NCBI GenBank assembly: GCA_047605865.1
Contig: JASGFC010000020.1
Span: 1 to 29,579, forward strand
DNA from: JASGDC01 sp047605865
Lineage (GTDB): Bacteria; Actinomycetota; Actinomycetes; Actinomycetales; Micrococcaceae
Direction of reading: 5' to 3'
DNA: 29,579 bases
Shown one piece after another: positions 8,824 to 16,169 of this stretch. Both the position numbers and the translations under genes were made by a program. Each line of letters opens with the position of its first letter. The stretch's first letter is position 1. The notes below the pieces were generated by a model, which saw only the letters and a program-made list of their open reading frames with translations, was not told where the DNA came from and searched no databases.

Positions 8824-8854
8824 GTGGGCTTCCAAAGGCGGAAGCCCACTTTTT
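8824..8854 (+). terminator. Intrinsic terminator of the two-component operon
   Basis: GTGGGCTTCC (8824-8833) pairs perfectly with GGAAGCCCAC (8840-8849) around a 6-nt loop, followed by five T residues. This is a textbook rho-independent terminator for the + strand and ends transcripts from the sensor kinase gene. Confidence 0.88.
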
Positions 8855-8908
8855 ATGGTCTACCCAAAATGCCTGCACAGCAAGATTTCCGCCTAAAAAG
8901 GGTAAAAT

Positions 8909-8949
8909 GTATCCCCTACACTTCAGAGGCTACGGTGTGTAGGGGATAC
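8909..8949 (-). terminator. Hairpin terminator of the ABC exporter operon
   Basis: GTATCCCCTACAC (8909-8921) and GTGTAGGGGATAC (8937-8949) form a perfect 13-bp stem with a 15-nt loop. Read on the minus strand it stands about 30 nt after the ATPase stop and is followed by ATTTT. The long stem, large loop and short T tract resemble two other hairpins in this window. Confidence 0.65.
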
Positions 8950-8982
8950 GCACAGGAAGATTGTGGGTGAGAACGTTATTCC

Positions 8983-9723
8983 TTACGAGCTGACAGTACT
9001 TAAACGCCTAGCTGTAAGACTCTCAAAAGCAGCACTATGATTACCAAGGACTTCTTCGTGAATTTTACCGTTTTGAAGAACCAATAACTGATCAGTTTCT
9101 TGAGCTAAATCAAGATCATGAGTCACGATAATAATAATGGTCTTATGCTCTTTAGATAGTTGACGAAGTAAGGAAACAATAACTTCTCCCGTAGCTTCAT
9201 CAAGGTTACCTGTTGGCTCATCAGCAAGTATTAACTTTGGGTTATTGGCCAAAGCTCGCGCAATAGCTACGCGCTGCTGTTCACCACCAGACATCTTGTT
9301 AGCAATACGATTCTGTGATTCTCCAACAAGACCCACGCTATCCAATAACTGTTTAGCGCGTTCTTGTTGCTCTTGTTGATTCTTACCAGAGAACTCAAGT
9401 GGCAACATCACATTCTGTAAGGCAGTCAAATTTGGAACCAAATTATAAGACTGGAAGATGAAGCCAACTTCGTCTCGTCGGTACACAGTTGCAGCATTAC
9501 CAGTTAGCTGATCCACTCTGACATCATTAACAGATATTGAGCCAGAGCTTGGAACATCAAGTGCACCCAGTAGTGACAATAGTGTTGATTTACCTGAACC
9601 ACTCTTGCCAACGATAGCAGCATAGGTACCTTGTTCTATTTGGAAACTTACATCATTGATAGGTGTAATAGTTTCGGTACCACTTTTAAACTCTTTAACG
9701 AGATTTTCAACCTTTAACATCAT
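8983..9723 (-). CDS. ABC transporter ATP-binding protein (MacB/LolD type)
   Basis: A 246-aa ATPase that energises the adjacent FtsX-fold permease. All motifs are intact: Walker A GKSGSGKS (39-46), Q-loop Q91, signature MSGGEQQ (144-150), Walker B LILADEP (164-170), D-loop and H202. The sequence pattern (FIFQSYNLVPNLTALQNVMLPL, here split at its Q-loop) is that of the MacB/LolD/YknY subfamily, which drives mechanotransmission exporters rather than importers. The start overlaps the permease stop as ATGA, and AGGGAG precedes it; a second ATG one codon on is equally possible. The operon faces the two-component genes across a double-terminator spacer. Confidence 0.94.
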   Translation of the reverse strand: MMLKVENLVKEFKSGTETITPINDVSFQIEQGTYAAIVGKSGSGKSTLLSLLGALDVPSSGSISVNDVRVDQLTGNAATVYRRDEVGFIFQSYNLVPNLTALQNVMLPLEFSGKNQQEQQERAKQLLDSVGLVGESQNRIANKMSGGEQQRVAIARALANNPKLILADEPTGNLDEATGEVIVSLLRQLSKEHKTIIIIVTHDLDLAQETDQLLVLQNGKIHEEVLGNHSAAFESLTARRLSTVSS

Positions 9724-11153
9724 ACTCCCTTCAGAGCTTCGATAGGACGAATTTTAGAGCTGAAGTAGCTGGCTGCGCCAGCACCAATCATAGCTGTAGC
9801 TAGTACACCCAAGATTCCGAAAAGCAAGGTCTGCCAGGTGAAGCCAGGGTTGATTTGGCTTATCGCAGAACCCAGACTTCCCATTCCTGCACCAGGTCCT
9901 CCTCCACTAGGAGGTCCACCCATGCCACCAGAACCTTGACTACTACTTGAAGACTGTTTAGTCACTAGAGCGTTAGTGATTGGTTTACTCATCAATATGC
10001 TGAGGAAGGTACCAATCACTGCTGAGATTGAAACAAGTGTAATGGCTTCAGCCATAAACTGTGTTGAGATTTTAGAACTAGAAGCTCCAATAGCTTTGAG
10101 AACTCCAATTTCTTTAGTACGTTCTTTCACAATGAGCACCATCATCAACAAGATAAAGAGTGCAGCAGCAGCTAGTGTTGCTAAGAACGCGAGCAAAGAA
10201 ATTTTCTGAACGCTCTTTAAGGAATCAGTTGCAGTTTCTAACTGATCAGAACCACTAGAAACATCAACTTTATCTGAGCCAAGTTTGCTCTGAATTGCTG
10301 ACTTCACAGTATCAACGTTGTCCATACTATCTGCGTTAACATTGATTTGGCTGTAAACACCAGATTGACCAGAAACAGCTTGGGCTGCTTTAACAGGAAC
10401 ATAGATACCGTTGTTATTGAACTGAGAAGTTTCATCATTATAGATACCAACAACTTTCCAGGTGCGGTTAAAAGCTTCAAAAGTAGATCCAACTTTTAAG
10501 CTATTCTTTTCAGCAACAGTTTGGCCAACAAGAGCCTCAGTTGAAGTTGCATCATAGTTAGAAAGCGCACTACCAGAACTTAAAGTGATATCTTTATTTG
10601 AACTGTCTTTATTCGTTGAAATACCAGTCATAGAGATTGGTGGAGTAAAACTTCCACCACCAGGAGCTGACATGCCACCTTGTTGTCCACCACCCATAGG
10701 TGATTGACCTTGTTGTTGAGTTGTAGCTGAAGCTGATGCAGTACTTTGATTCTGTGCTGCTTCAGCTACTGCAGATTTCAAATTTGTTTTACCAGAACTT
10801 TTTTCTTGACCTGGTCTAGCATTGCTAGCAGTATCACTATTGTTTTGAAGTTCTAAACTTAAAGTACCGTTTGCTGATGCTACATTGGAAACCTGTTTAA
10901 TATTATTAAGCATGGTGTCATCCAAAGTGGTTGTTCCACCACCGAAGCCTCCAGGGCCACCAGAACCAGCAGCTGAAACTGTGATATCTGTTCCTACACT
11001 GGCTTTAAGTTGATTGACTTTCTCAGTTACTGCTTGATGTGCAGTAAGCATTGAAAGTGCTAACGCAATAGCTAGCGACAAAATTGCGATAACAGATAAA
11101 CTACGTGCTTTATTTCTAAAAGCACTTGAGATTCCTCTTGTGATCACATTCAT
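9720..11153 (-). CDS. ABC transporter permease, MacB/FtsX type, with Gly-rich inserts
   Basis: A 477-aa permease with the MacB plan: cytoplasmic N terminus, TM1 (about 18-38), a large extracytoplasmic domain (about 40-315), then three FtsX TMs (about 318-343, 367-390, 440-463), with the coupling motif KERTKEIGVLKAIGAS at about 343-358. The outer domain is interrupted by low-complexity stretches: GSGGPGGFGGG (63-73), a Ser/Ala/Gln run ending in GGGQQGGM (about 130-168), and a third Gly/Pro/Ser/Met-rich insert before the last TM (about 400-427). These inserts are unusual and likely disordered. The substrate is unknown; peptide, antibiotic or cell-envelope stress export are typical roles. AAGGAG precedes the ATG by 7 nt. 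The ATPase gene overlaps its stop. Confidence 0.92.
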   Translation of the reverse strand: MNVITRGISSAFRNKARSLSVIAILSLAIALALSMLTAHQAVTEKVNQLKASVGTDITVSAAGSGGPGGFGGGTTTLDDTMLNNIKQVSNVASANGTLSLELQNNSDTASNARPGQEKSSGKTNLKSAVAEAAQNQSTASASATTQQQGQSPMGGGQQGGMSAPGGGSFTPPISMTGISTNKDSSNKDITLSSGSALSNYDATSTEALVGQTVAEKNSLKVGSTFEAFNRTWKVVGIYNDETSQFNNNGIYVPVKAAQAVSGQSGVYSQINVNADSMDNVDTVKSAIQSKLGSDKVDVSSGSDQLETATDSLKSVQKISLLAFLATLAAAALFILLMMVLIVKERTKEIGVLKAIGASSSKISTQFMAEAITLVSISAVIGTFLSILMSKPITNALVTKQSSSSSQGSGGMGGPPSGGGPGAGMGSLGSAISQINPGFTWQTLLFGILGVLATAMIGAGAASYFSSKIRPIEALKGV

Positions 11154-11226
11154 AATGTTTCTCCTTGAAATTTTTCTTACAAGATGAGATTAAAACTAAA
11201 TGCTGTATGAATTATGCCGAGCTTTT

Positions 11227-11244
11227 TGAGAAAGCTGTGAGAAA
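11227..11244 (+). promoter_or_regulatory. Candidate OmpR-type operator upstream of the ABC exporter
   Basis: TGAGAAA occurs at 11227-11233 and again at 11238-11244, an exact 7-bp direct repeat with an 11-bp period, 74 bp or more upstream of the permease start. Tandem half-sites one helical turn apart are the usual binding pattern of OmpR/PhoB regulators, and one such regulator is encoded nearby. Function is inferred, not shown. The rest of the 11154-11334 leader is AT-rich with no clear -35/-10 pair. Confidence 0.4.
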
Positions 11245-11334
11245 AGTTAAAGAAGCACGATGATGCGCATGACACGCGCTTTATTTTTCCTATAAGCCTA
11301 TGCGTCGAAGAATAGGAACCAGATGATAACAAAG

Positions 11335-11384
11335 AAGGATCCCGTGTACCAGTTGCTTCCCCTCATCTGGTACACGGGATCCTT
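11335..11384 (-). terminator. Long hairpin terminator of the glyA-folD operon
   Basis: AAGGATCCCGTGTACCAG (11335-11352) and its exact complement (11367-11384) form an 18-bp stem with a 14-nt loop, about 50 nt downstream of the minus-strand stop at 11436. On the minus strand the stem is followed by the T-rich TTCTTTGTT. It is an unusually long, mismatch-free stem. The other half of the 11154-11435 gap is the exporter leader. Confidence 0.7.
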
Positions 11385-11435
11385 TATTACTTTAGCAAAG
11401 ATTTAACTTTAAAGACAAGTCACGTGCTATAACCC

Positions 11436-11900
11436 TTATTTTTTGAGTAAACTTGCACCCATGTGTGATGTGCCCTCAATAGTTTCTAATGCTCTGCTTA
11501 CTGCAGGTGCATCTTCAAGAGTTAATGCAGACTGAGCTTCATGAACTTGTGTTTCAATAATCTGGAAAAGGTGTGAAAGTTTCTCACGATCTTCTGCATT
11601 CTGGCTTGAATCTGGAATTTGTTGTTGCACAACGTGCATTTGATTCGCGTTACGTTCATTAGCTTGACTCAGTGCAGTATTCACATGCTCTGTAGCCCTT
11701 ACGCCTACATCTGAAATACGATAAACCGTATACACAACAACACTTGCCAAAAGTAGCCACGCAAAGGCAACACCTGCAATAAACCAGGCTAATACTGTAC
11801 GTTGTCCTATCGCACAAATTATTGCAGCAGCAAAAACCGCAACAAATACCAAAAGCCCAGCAAAATACTTGCCTAAGCCTACTTTCTTAACTGTGTCCAT
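11436..11900 (-). CDS. Small two-TM membrane protein with helical tail, unknown function
   Basis: No family recognised. The 154-aa product has two hydrophobic helices (about residues 13-34 and 36-60, the second ending in VVVYTVYR) followed by a hydrophilic, Gln/Glu/Ala-rich tail that should be largely helical and possibly coiled coil. The ATG at 11900 is chosen over an upstream ATG because AGGGT stands 7 nt ahead; from there it overlaps the end of folD by 14 nt, so it belongs to the glyA-folD operon and is probably coupled to FolD translation. A link to one-carbon metabolism is only by position. The long hairpin at 11335-11384 ends the operon. Confidence 0.72.
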   Translation of the reverse strand: MDTVKKVGLGKYFAGLLVFVAVFAAAIICAIGQRTVLAWFIAGVAFAWLLLASVVVYTVYRISDVGVRATEHVNTALSQANERNANQMHVVQQQIPDSSQNAEDREKLSHLFQIIETQVHEAQSALTLEDAPAVSRALETIEGTSHMGASLLKK

Positions 11901-12795
11901 TCTTACCCTTCGTAGTTTTAGCTTGATGTTCAGCGGTTTCCACAACGTTTGCAAGTAGCATGGCACGTGTCATAGGGCCAACACCTCCTGGATTAGGTGA
12001 AAGCCAGGAAGCTACATCTTTCACGTTTGGATCAACATCTCCGGCAAGTTTGGCCTTACCTCCGTCTGGGTTTTCTGTTCGAGAAACTCCTACATCCAGC
12101 ACAATAGCGCCTTCTTTTAAATCTTCAGCTTTAATCATGTGAGCTGAACCAGCAGCAGCAACAACAACGTCAGCTACTTTAAGATACTGTGGTAAATCTT
12201 CAGTTCCGGTATGTGTCAACGTTACTGTTGAATTAATATCACGCCTAGTTAGTAGCAATCCAATGGAACGCCCAACAGTAACACCACGACCTACCACCAC
12301 AACATGTTTACCTTTTAGGTCGATATCGTGACGCAACATTAAATCGATGATGCCACGAGGTGTGCACGGCAAAGGAGTGTGAATCTCTGAATTAACATTC
12401 AACACTAAACGCCCTAAATTAGTTGGGTGCAAACCATCTGCATCTTTTTCTGGCGCAATTGCCTCTAGAATCGTGTTGGTATCAATGTGTTGTGGCAGTG
12501 GTAATTGCACGATATACCCAGTAACTGCTGAATCTTGATTCAATTCTTCAATAACCTGTAAAAGTTCTTCTTGAGTAATATCTTCAGGCAGATCTTTACG
12601 GATTGAACTAATGCCAACCTCAGTGCAATCTTTATGTTTACCACCCACATACGAAACAGAACCAGGGTCTTCACCAACCAGAACTGTCCCTAAACCAGGG
12701 GTAATTCCTTGTTTTTTCAACTGAGCAACTCTTTCTTTAAGCTCAGTCTTTATAGTTGCAGCTGTTGCCTTTCCATCAAGGATTTTAGTTGTCAT
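11887..12795 (-). CDS. folD: Methylenetetrahydrofolate dehydrogenase / cyclohydrolase
   Basis: Bifunctional FolD (302 aa), converting 5,10-methylene-THF to 10-formyl-THF with NADP. The catalytic Y49 and K53 are present in SVSYVGGKHKD, and the nucleotide loop reads VVGRGVTVGRSIG; actinobacterial relatives usually have Pro where this one has Ser. The C-terminal PNPGGVGPMTRAMLL signature is complete. The start overlaps the glyA stop as ATGA. With GlyA upstream and PurU, PurN and PurH elsewhere in the window, it sits at the centre of the one-carbon supply for purines. The last 15 or so residues are a charged tail beyond the usual end. Confidence 0.96.
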   Translation of the reverse strand: MTTKILDGKATAATIKTELKERVAQLKKQGITPGLGTVLVGEDPGSVSYVGGKHKDCTEVGISSIRKDLPEDITQEELLQVIEELNQDSAVTGYIVQLPLPQHIDTNTILEAIAPEKDADGLHPTNLGRLVLNVNSEIHTPLPCTPRGIIDLMLRHDIDLKGKHVVVVGRGVTVGRSIGLLLTRRDINSTVTLTHTGTEDLPQYLKVADVVVAAAGSAHMIKAEDLKEGAIVLDVGVSRTENPDGGKAKLAGDVDPNVKDVASWLSPNPGGVGPMTRAMLLANVVETAEHQAKTTKGKNGHS

Positions 12796-14075
12796 AGGCT
12801 ATTATCCCACTCTTCAATTCCAGGATAGAGCGGGAAACTTTCAGCTAAAGTATCCACCCGTTGTTGGAGCTTCTTGACATCTTTACCAGTTAGAGCATCG
12901 GCAATAATATCTGCAACTTCAGTAAATTCTTCAGTTCCAAAGCCACGAGTTGCAAGCGCAGGTGTACCTATACGCAATCCTGATGTGACCATCGGTGGAC
13001 GAGGATCAAAAGGTATAGAGTTACGGTTAACTGTAATACCAATACTATGGAGTAAATCTTCAGCTTGCCTACCATCAAGCTCAGATTCGCGCAGATCAAC
13101 AAGAATTAAATGAACATCAGTACCACCAGTAAGTACACTTACTCCGTGTTTTTTCACATCATCGTGATTCAGCCGTTCTGCAATAATTTGTGCACCTTCT
13201 ATAGTACGTTCTTGGCGCTCTTTGTACTCATTTGATCCAGCTATTTTGTAGGCAACAGCTTTAGCGGCAACAGCATGCATTAACGGCCCCCCTTGCAACC
13301 CAGGGAATACTGCTGAATTGATTTTTTTAGCATATTCTTCTTTGGCAAGAATCATGCCAGAGCGAGGTCCTGCAAGAGTTTTATGAACAGTTGATGTTAC
13401 AACGTCTGAATATGGAACAGGGCTGGGGTGTAATCCAGCAGCAACAAGGCCAGCAAAATGAGCCATGTCTGTCCATAGTTTTGCGCCAACTTCATCAGCA
13501 ATCTCTCGAAAGGCTTTAAAATCTAATTGCCGTGGGTACGCTGACCACCCTGCAATAATGACTTGTGGTTTTTCGGCAATGGCTTGCTGACGAACTTTAT
13601 CCATGTCAATTAAGAAAGAGTCCTCTTCAACACCATAAGCTGCAACTTCGTAAAGTTTTCCGGAGAAGTTCAATTTCATTCCATGAGTCAGGTGCCCACC
13701 ATGAGCAAGCTCAAGACCCATAATTTTATCTCCAGGCTTAATAAGTGCAGATAACGCAGCTTCATTTGCTTGAGCACCTGCATGTGGCTGCACGTTAGCA
13801 AACTCAGCACCAAACAATTCCTTAGCACGATCTATAGCAAGGTTCTCTGCAATATCAACATACTCGCACCCACCGTAGTATCGACGCCCTGGATAACCTT
13901 CTGCATACTTATTAGTAAGTACAGAACCTTGCGTTTCAAGAACAGCACGAGGTGCAAAATTCTCAGAAGCAATCATCTCTAAAGTGCCACGTTGACGGCC
14001 AAGCTCTTTTTCAATGACTGAAGCAATCTCTGGGTCAACTTCGCTCAATGGTTGATTAGTGATGGAATCTTTCAC
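12792..14075 (-). CDS. glyA: Serine hydroxymethyltransferase
   Basis: PLP enzyme (427 aa) converting serine and THF to glycine and 5,10-methylene-THF. The PLP lysine is K232 in STVHKTLAGPRSG; D203 and H206 (TDMAHFAGL) hold the cofactor, and YAEGYPGRRYYGG (58-70) is the substrate loop. The start is GTG at 14075, fixed by AAGGAG 5 nt upstream. It is the first full gene of the glyA-folD-membrane protein operon, with folD overlapping by 4 nt. A short open frame of 31 codons precedes it by 44 nt and might be a leader. No glycine or THF riboswitch was recognised in the leader. Confidence 0.97.
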   Translation of the reverse strand: MKDSITNQPLSEVDPEIASVIEKELGRQRGTLEMIASENFAPRAVLETQGSVLTNKYAEGYPGRRYYGGCEYVDIAENLAIDRAKELFGAEFANVQPHAGAQANEAALSALIKPGDKIMGLELAHGGHLTHGMKLNFSGKLYEVAAYGVEEDSFLIDMDKVRQQAIAEKPQVIIAGWSAYPRQLDFKAFREIADEVGAKLWTDMAHFAGLVAAGLHPSPVPYSDVVTSTVHKTLAGPRSGMILAKEEYAKKINSAVFPGLQGGPLMHAVAAKAVAYKIAGSNEYKERQERTIEGAQIIAERLNHDDVKKHGVSVLTGGTDVHLILVDLRESELDGRQAEDLLHSIGITVNRNSIPFDPRPPMVTSGLRIGTPALATRGFGTEEFTEVADIIADALTGKDVKKLQQRVDTLAESFPLYPGIEEWDNSL

Positions 14076-14119
14076 ACAAACTCCTTAACGGATTGTTAAT
14101 ACATATTTCTTTTAGACTA

Positions 14120-14215
14120 CTAGTTATTACGGATTTTATCGGCTAATGCCATAGCAATCTTGACATTTTCTTGGGTGCAGCAAAGCGTATCGTTTTGAAA
14201 TCGATGTCCACACAT
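14120..14215 (-). CDS. Possible 31-codon leader or small protein upstream of glyA
   Basis: An ATG-to-TAG frame between the divergent purU and glyA genes, too short for routine gene finding. The peptide begins MCGHRF, has further cysteines at positions 12 and 13, and ends in a plausible helix KIAMALADKIRNN. The Cys2/His4/Cys12/Cys13 set could bind metal, but that is a guess. AGGG lies about 11 nt upstream, a rather long spacing. It lies 44 nt before the glyA start on the same strand, so it could be a translated leader or an independent small protein; it could also be chance, as the frame is short. No homologue is recognised. Confidence 0.35.
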   Translation of the reverse strand: MCGHRFQNDTLCCTQENVKIAMALADKIRNN

Positions 14216-14249
14216 TGTAAATTTACCCTGAAGCACTGGCAAGATGGTC

Positions 14250-14255
14250 TACAGT
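14250..14255 (+). promoter_or_regulatory. Likely -10 box of a leaderless purU transcript
   Basis: TACAGT ends 6 nt before the ATG at 14262. No Shine-Dalgarno is present. The same arrangement is seen before purH, merR and the response regulator in this window, which supports the reading. The -35 region is weak. Confidence 0.4.
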
Positions 14256-14261
14256 GAGAAT

Positions 14262-15110
14262 ATGAAAAATTCTTCTTGGATCCTTACCCTCCAGTGCCCA
14301 GATAGAGTTGGCCTGGTACATCGTGCAACTGGCATTATTTCCGATTCTCAAGGAACTGTAACGGAGCTCCGTCAGTTCAACAACACAGATAATAGTAAGT
14401 TCTTTATGCGTATTGAATTCACTACTCCTGCTACTGAGAAAGACCTCAGAGCACAATTTGATAAGTTAGCAAAGGATATCGATGCACAGTGGGCCCTCTA
14501 CCCTGCTGATACTAAAGTCAAGACTTTAGTAATGGTATCTAAAGATGCACACTGCCTAAATGACTTACTCTTTAGGCATCGTTCTGGGCAGCTTCCCTTA
14601 GAAATTCCAGCTATCGCCTCTAATCACAATGACCTTGAGCCACTTGCAAAGTTCTACGGAATTCCTTTCTATCACATTCCAATCACCGCTGAAACTAAAG
14701 CTGAGGCAGAAAAAACACTTCGGGATTTAGTATCTCAACATAACGTTGAGTTAGTAGTCCTTGCTCGCTATATGCAAATTCTTTCTGAGGAATTATGCGA
14801 AGACATGCAAGGTAACATCATCAACATTCACCACTCTTTCCTACCAAGCTTTAAAGGAGCACGGCCTTACAAACAGGCATACGATCGTGGGGTAAAAATG
14901 ATTGGTGCAACAGCTCATTATGTAACTAGCGATTTAGATGAAGGCCCTATTATTGCCCAAGATGCGCAAAGCGTGGACCATAACGCAAGTGTTGAACGGC
15001 TTATGGAGCTAGGCCGTGACACCGAAGCTCTAACGCTCTCCCGTGCTGTAAAACTTCATGCTGAACGTCGTATCTTGCTAGATGGGCACCGTACTATAGT
15101 CTTTGGCTAA
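14262..15110 (+). CDS. purU: Formyltetrahydrofolate deformylase
   Basis: PurU (282 aa) hydrolyses 10-formyl-THF to formate and THF, balancing the one-carbon pool. An N-terminal ACT domain (starts SSWILTLQCPDRVGLVHRAT, about residues 1-75) precedes a formyltransferase-fold domain. The active-site set is visible: NIHHSFLPSFKGARPY for the Asn-His pair and ATAHYVTSDLDEGPI for the catalytic Asp. The ATG at 14262 is chosen because a -10-like TACAGT lies 6 nt ahead; an ATG six codons upstream is open too. It is divergent from glyA and converges on icd, but a nuclease gene with flanking repeats now lies between purU and icd, beginning 4 nt after this stop. Confidence 0.95.
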   Translation: MKNSSWILTLQCPDRVGLVHRATGIISDSQGTVTELRQFNNTDNSKFFMRIEFTTPATEKDLRAQFDKLAKDIDAQWALYPADTKVKTLVMVSKDAHCLNDLLFRHRSGQLPLEIPAIASNHNDLEPLAKFYGIPFYHIPITAETKAEAEKTLRDLVSQHNVELVVLARYMQILSEELCEDMQGNIINIHHSFLPSFKGARPYKQAYDRGVKMIGATAHYVTSDLDEGPIIAQDAQSVDHNASVERLMELGRDTEALTLSRAVKLHAERRILLDGHRTIVFG

Positions 15111-15114
15111 CTAG

Positions 15115-15179
15115 TGAATGTGCAAATGTCCTTATAGTGCGGGTATGTACCAACACTATAAGGACAAACAAGCACTCAA
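15115..15179. repeat. 65-bp direct repeat, copy 1 (purU side)
   Basis: Identical at 63 of 65 positions to 16147-16211 (differences at 15121 T/C and 15147 G/A). It begins 4 nt after the purU stop. Identity ends abruptly on both sides. It contains a 40-bp hairpin (15127-15166). Read in the + frame, its start would encode NVQMSL and a stop, matching the last residues (NAQMSL) of the nuclease gene, so this copy looks like the 3' end of such a gene or the target into which one inserted. Confidence 0.97.
15127..15166. terminator. Hairpin in repeat copy 1
   Basis: TGTCCTTATAGTG (15127-15139) pairs with CACTATAAGGACA (15154-15166), 13 bp perfect, loop 14 nt with an inner GGTA/TACC pairing. There is no T tract on the + strand, so if it ends purU transcription it does so as a U-poor terminator; it may instead be a recombination or protein-binding site. 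Confidence 0.5.
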
Positions 15180-15189
15180 TAAAATAGTT

Positions 15190-15198
15190 TTATCCACA
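15190..15198 (+). promoter_or_regulatory. Isolated DnaA-box-like nonamer
   Basis: TTATCCACA matches the DnaA box consensus exactly and lies between repeat copy 1 and the nuclease gene. It is single, so it is not an origin; a DnaA-responsive promoter element or chance are both possible. The rest of the 15180-15248 leader shows no clear promoter or Shine-Dalgarno. Confidence 0.2.
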
Positions 15199-15248
15199 AT
15201 AAGAGATTTTCTGAAAAAGTCTGCACATCTTCTTGGCAAACTTAAGTT

Positions 15249-16169
15249 ATGTTAGCCGAACTCAAACCTCTTATCCTCAAACCTAGCAATGACTATGGAA
15301 GTGAACTGCACCGAAAGAAACTTGCAAAGTGGTTCCACACAGGTGATGTCATCAGACTTTGTACAGGCAGATATATCAAAACTTCTGACTTTCATTCACT
15401 AACACTCGAGGAGCAATACGCTTTAAGAATACTTTCCACAGCATCAAGAACGTCTAAAGTAGTTGTAAGTCATACTTCTGCAGCATTCCTACATGGGCTT
15501 TTTCTGCCTCAGGCAGAGTTTACAAAGTTGCCAAGCTTTAGAGCACCCCAAGGAACAAATCTAAATACGGCAAGAATAAAGCTTTACAAATACCGGACTA
15601 AACCAGAACTGACTACTATCGAAGGAATTCGAACAACCTCACTTGCACAAACATTAATTGACTGTAGTAGAGAACTATCAGGTGAAAAAGCACTCTGTTT
15701 GATAGACGATGCTCTACATTCTAAGAAAGTCTTGAAAAAAGAGTTGGACTTCCTCATACAACTATCCTGTCCAGTTCGTTTTCGCACTAGAATTCAGAAA
15801 ATCATTGATTTCAGCACTGCTCAATCTGATTCACATGGAGAATCACTAACACGGTGGAATCTACATCAACTTGGAGCCCCAAAACCAGTGCTCCAATATC
15901 CAATTAGAGTTAAAGGGTATCAATTCTTTGTTGATTTCGCTTATCCAGAATATAAGCTGTTCCTCGAATTTGACGGTCGCACCAAATATCGTGGGAGTTA
16001 CGGTGTCGGTAGTGCAGTTCTTGAAAAAGAAAAATGGCGAGAAGACCTAATTCGCGAAGCAACAGGCTTCACTTTCAAACGGATAACTTGGGAAATTGCA
16101 AAGAACCCTGCTCTTTTAGCAAAGGAACTAAGATATCATCTACCTTTGAATGCGCAAATGTCCTTATAG
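15249..16169 (+). CDS. AbiEi-like protein with C-terminal Vsr/DUF559-type nuclease domain
   Basis: A 306-aa protein of the type often labelled 'type IV toxin-antitoxin AbiEi family antitoxin domain protein' in actinobacteria. Residues about 15-75 resemble the AbiEi winged helix (GDVIRLCTGRYIKT, then VVVSHTSAAFLHGL). Residues about 195-300 look like a Vsr/DUF559 PD-(D/E)xK nuclease: E198 in SHGES, D229 in FFVDF, E240-x-D242 in LFLEFDG, then a basic helix with WREDLIRE. No partner toxin (AbiEii nucleotidyltransferase) is adjacent, so a simple TA pair is unlikely. Half of its arginines use AGA, against mostly CGN in purU, suggesting transfer. The final NAQMSL and the stop lie inside repeat copy 2. 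The biological role (defence, selfish nuclease or other) is unproven. Confidence 0.85.
   Translation: MLAELKPLILKPSNDYGSELHRKKLAKWFHTGDVIRLCTGRYIKTSDFHSLTLEEQYALRILSTASRTSKVVVSHTSAAFLHGLFLPQAEFTKLPSFRAPQGTNLNTARIKLYKYRTKPELTTIEGIRTTSLAQTLIDCSRELSGEKALCLIDDALHSKKVLKKELDFLIQLSCPVRFRTRIQKIIDFSTAQSDSHGESLTRWNLHQLGAPKPVLQYPIRVKGYQFFVDFAYPEYKLFLEFDGRTKYRGSYGVGSAVLEKEKWREDLIREATGFTFKRITWEIAKNPALLAKELRYHLPLNAQMSL

Noticed and set aside
8779..8970. Plus-strand reading frame of 63 codons over the intergenic hairpins
   Set aside because: It runs through a textbook terminator and two further inverted repeats, which explain its lack of stops.
14076..14261. Folate, glycine or purine riboswitch between glyA and purU
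   Set aside because: No conserved aptamer core or expression platform could be recognised on either strand.
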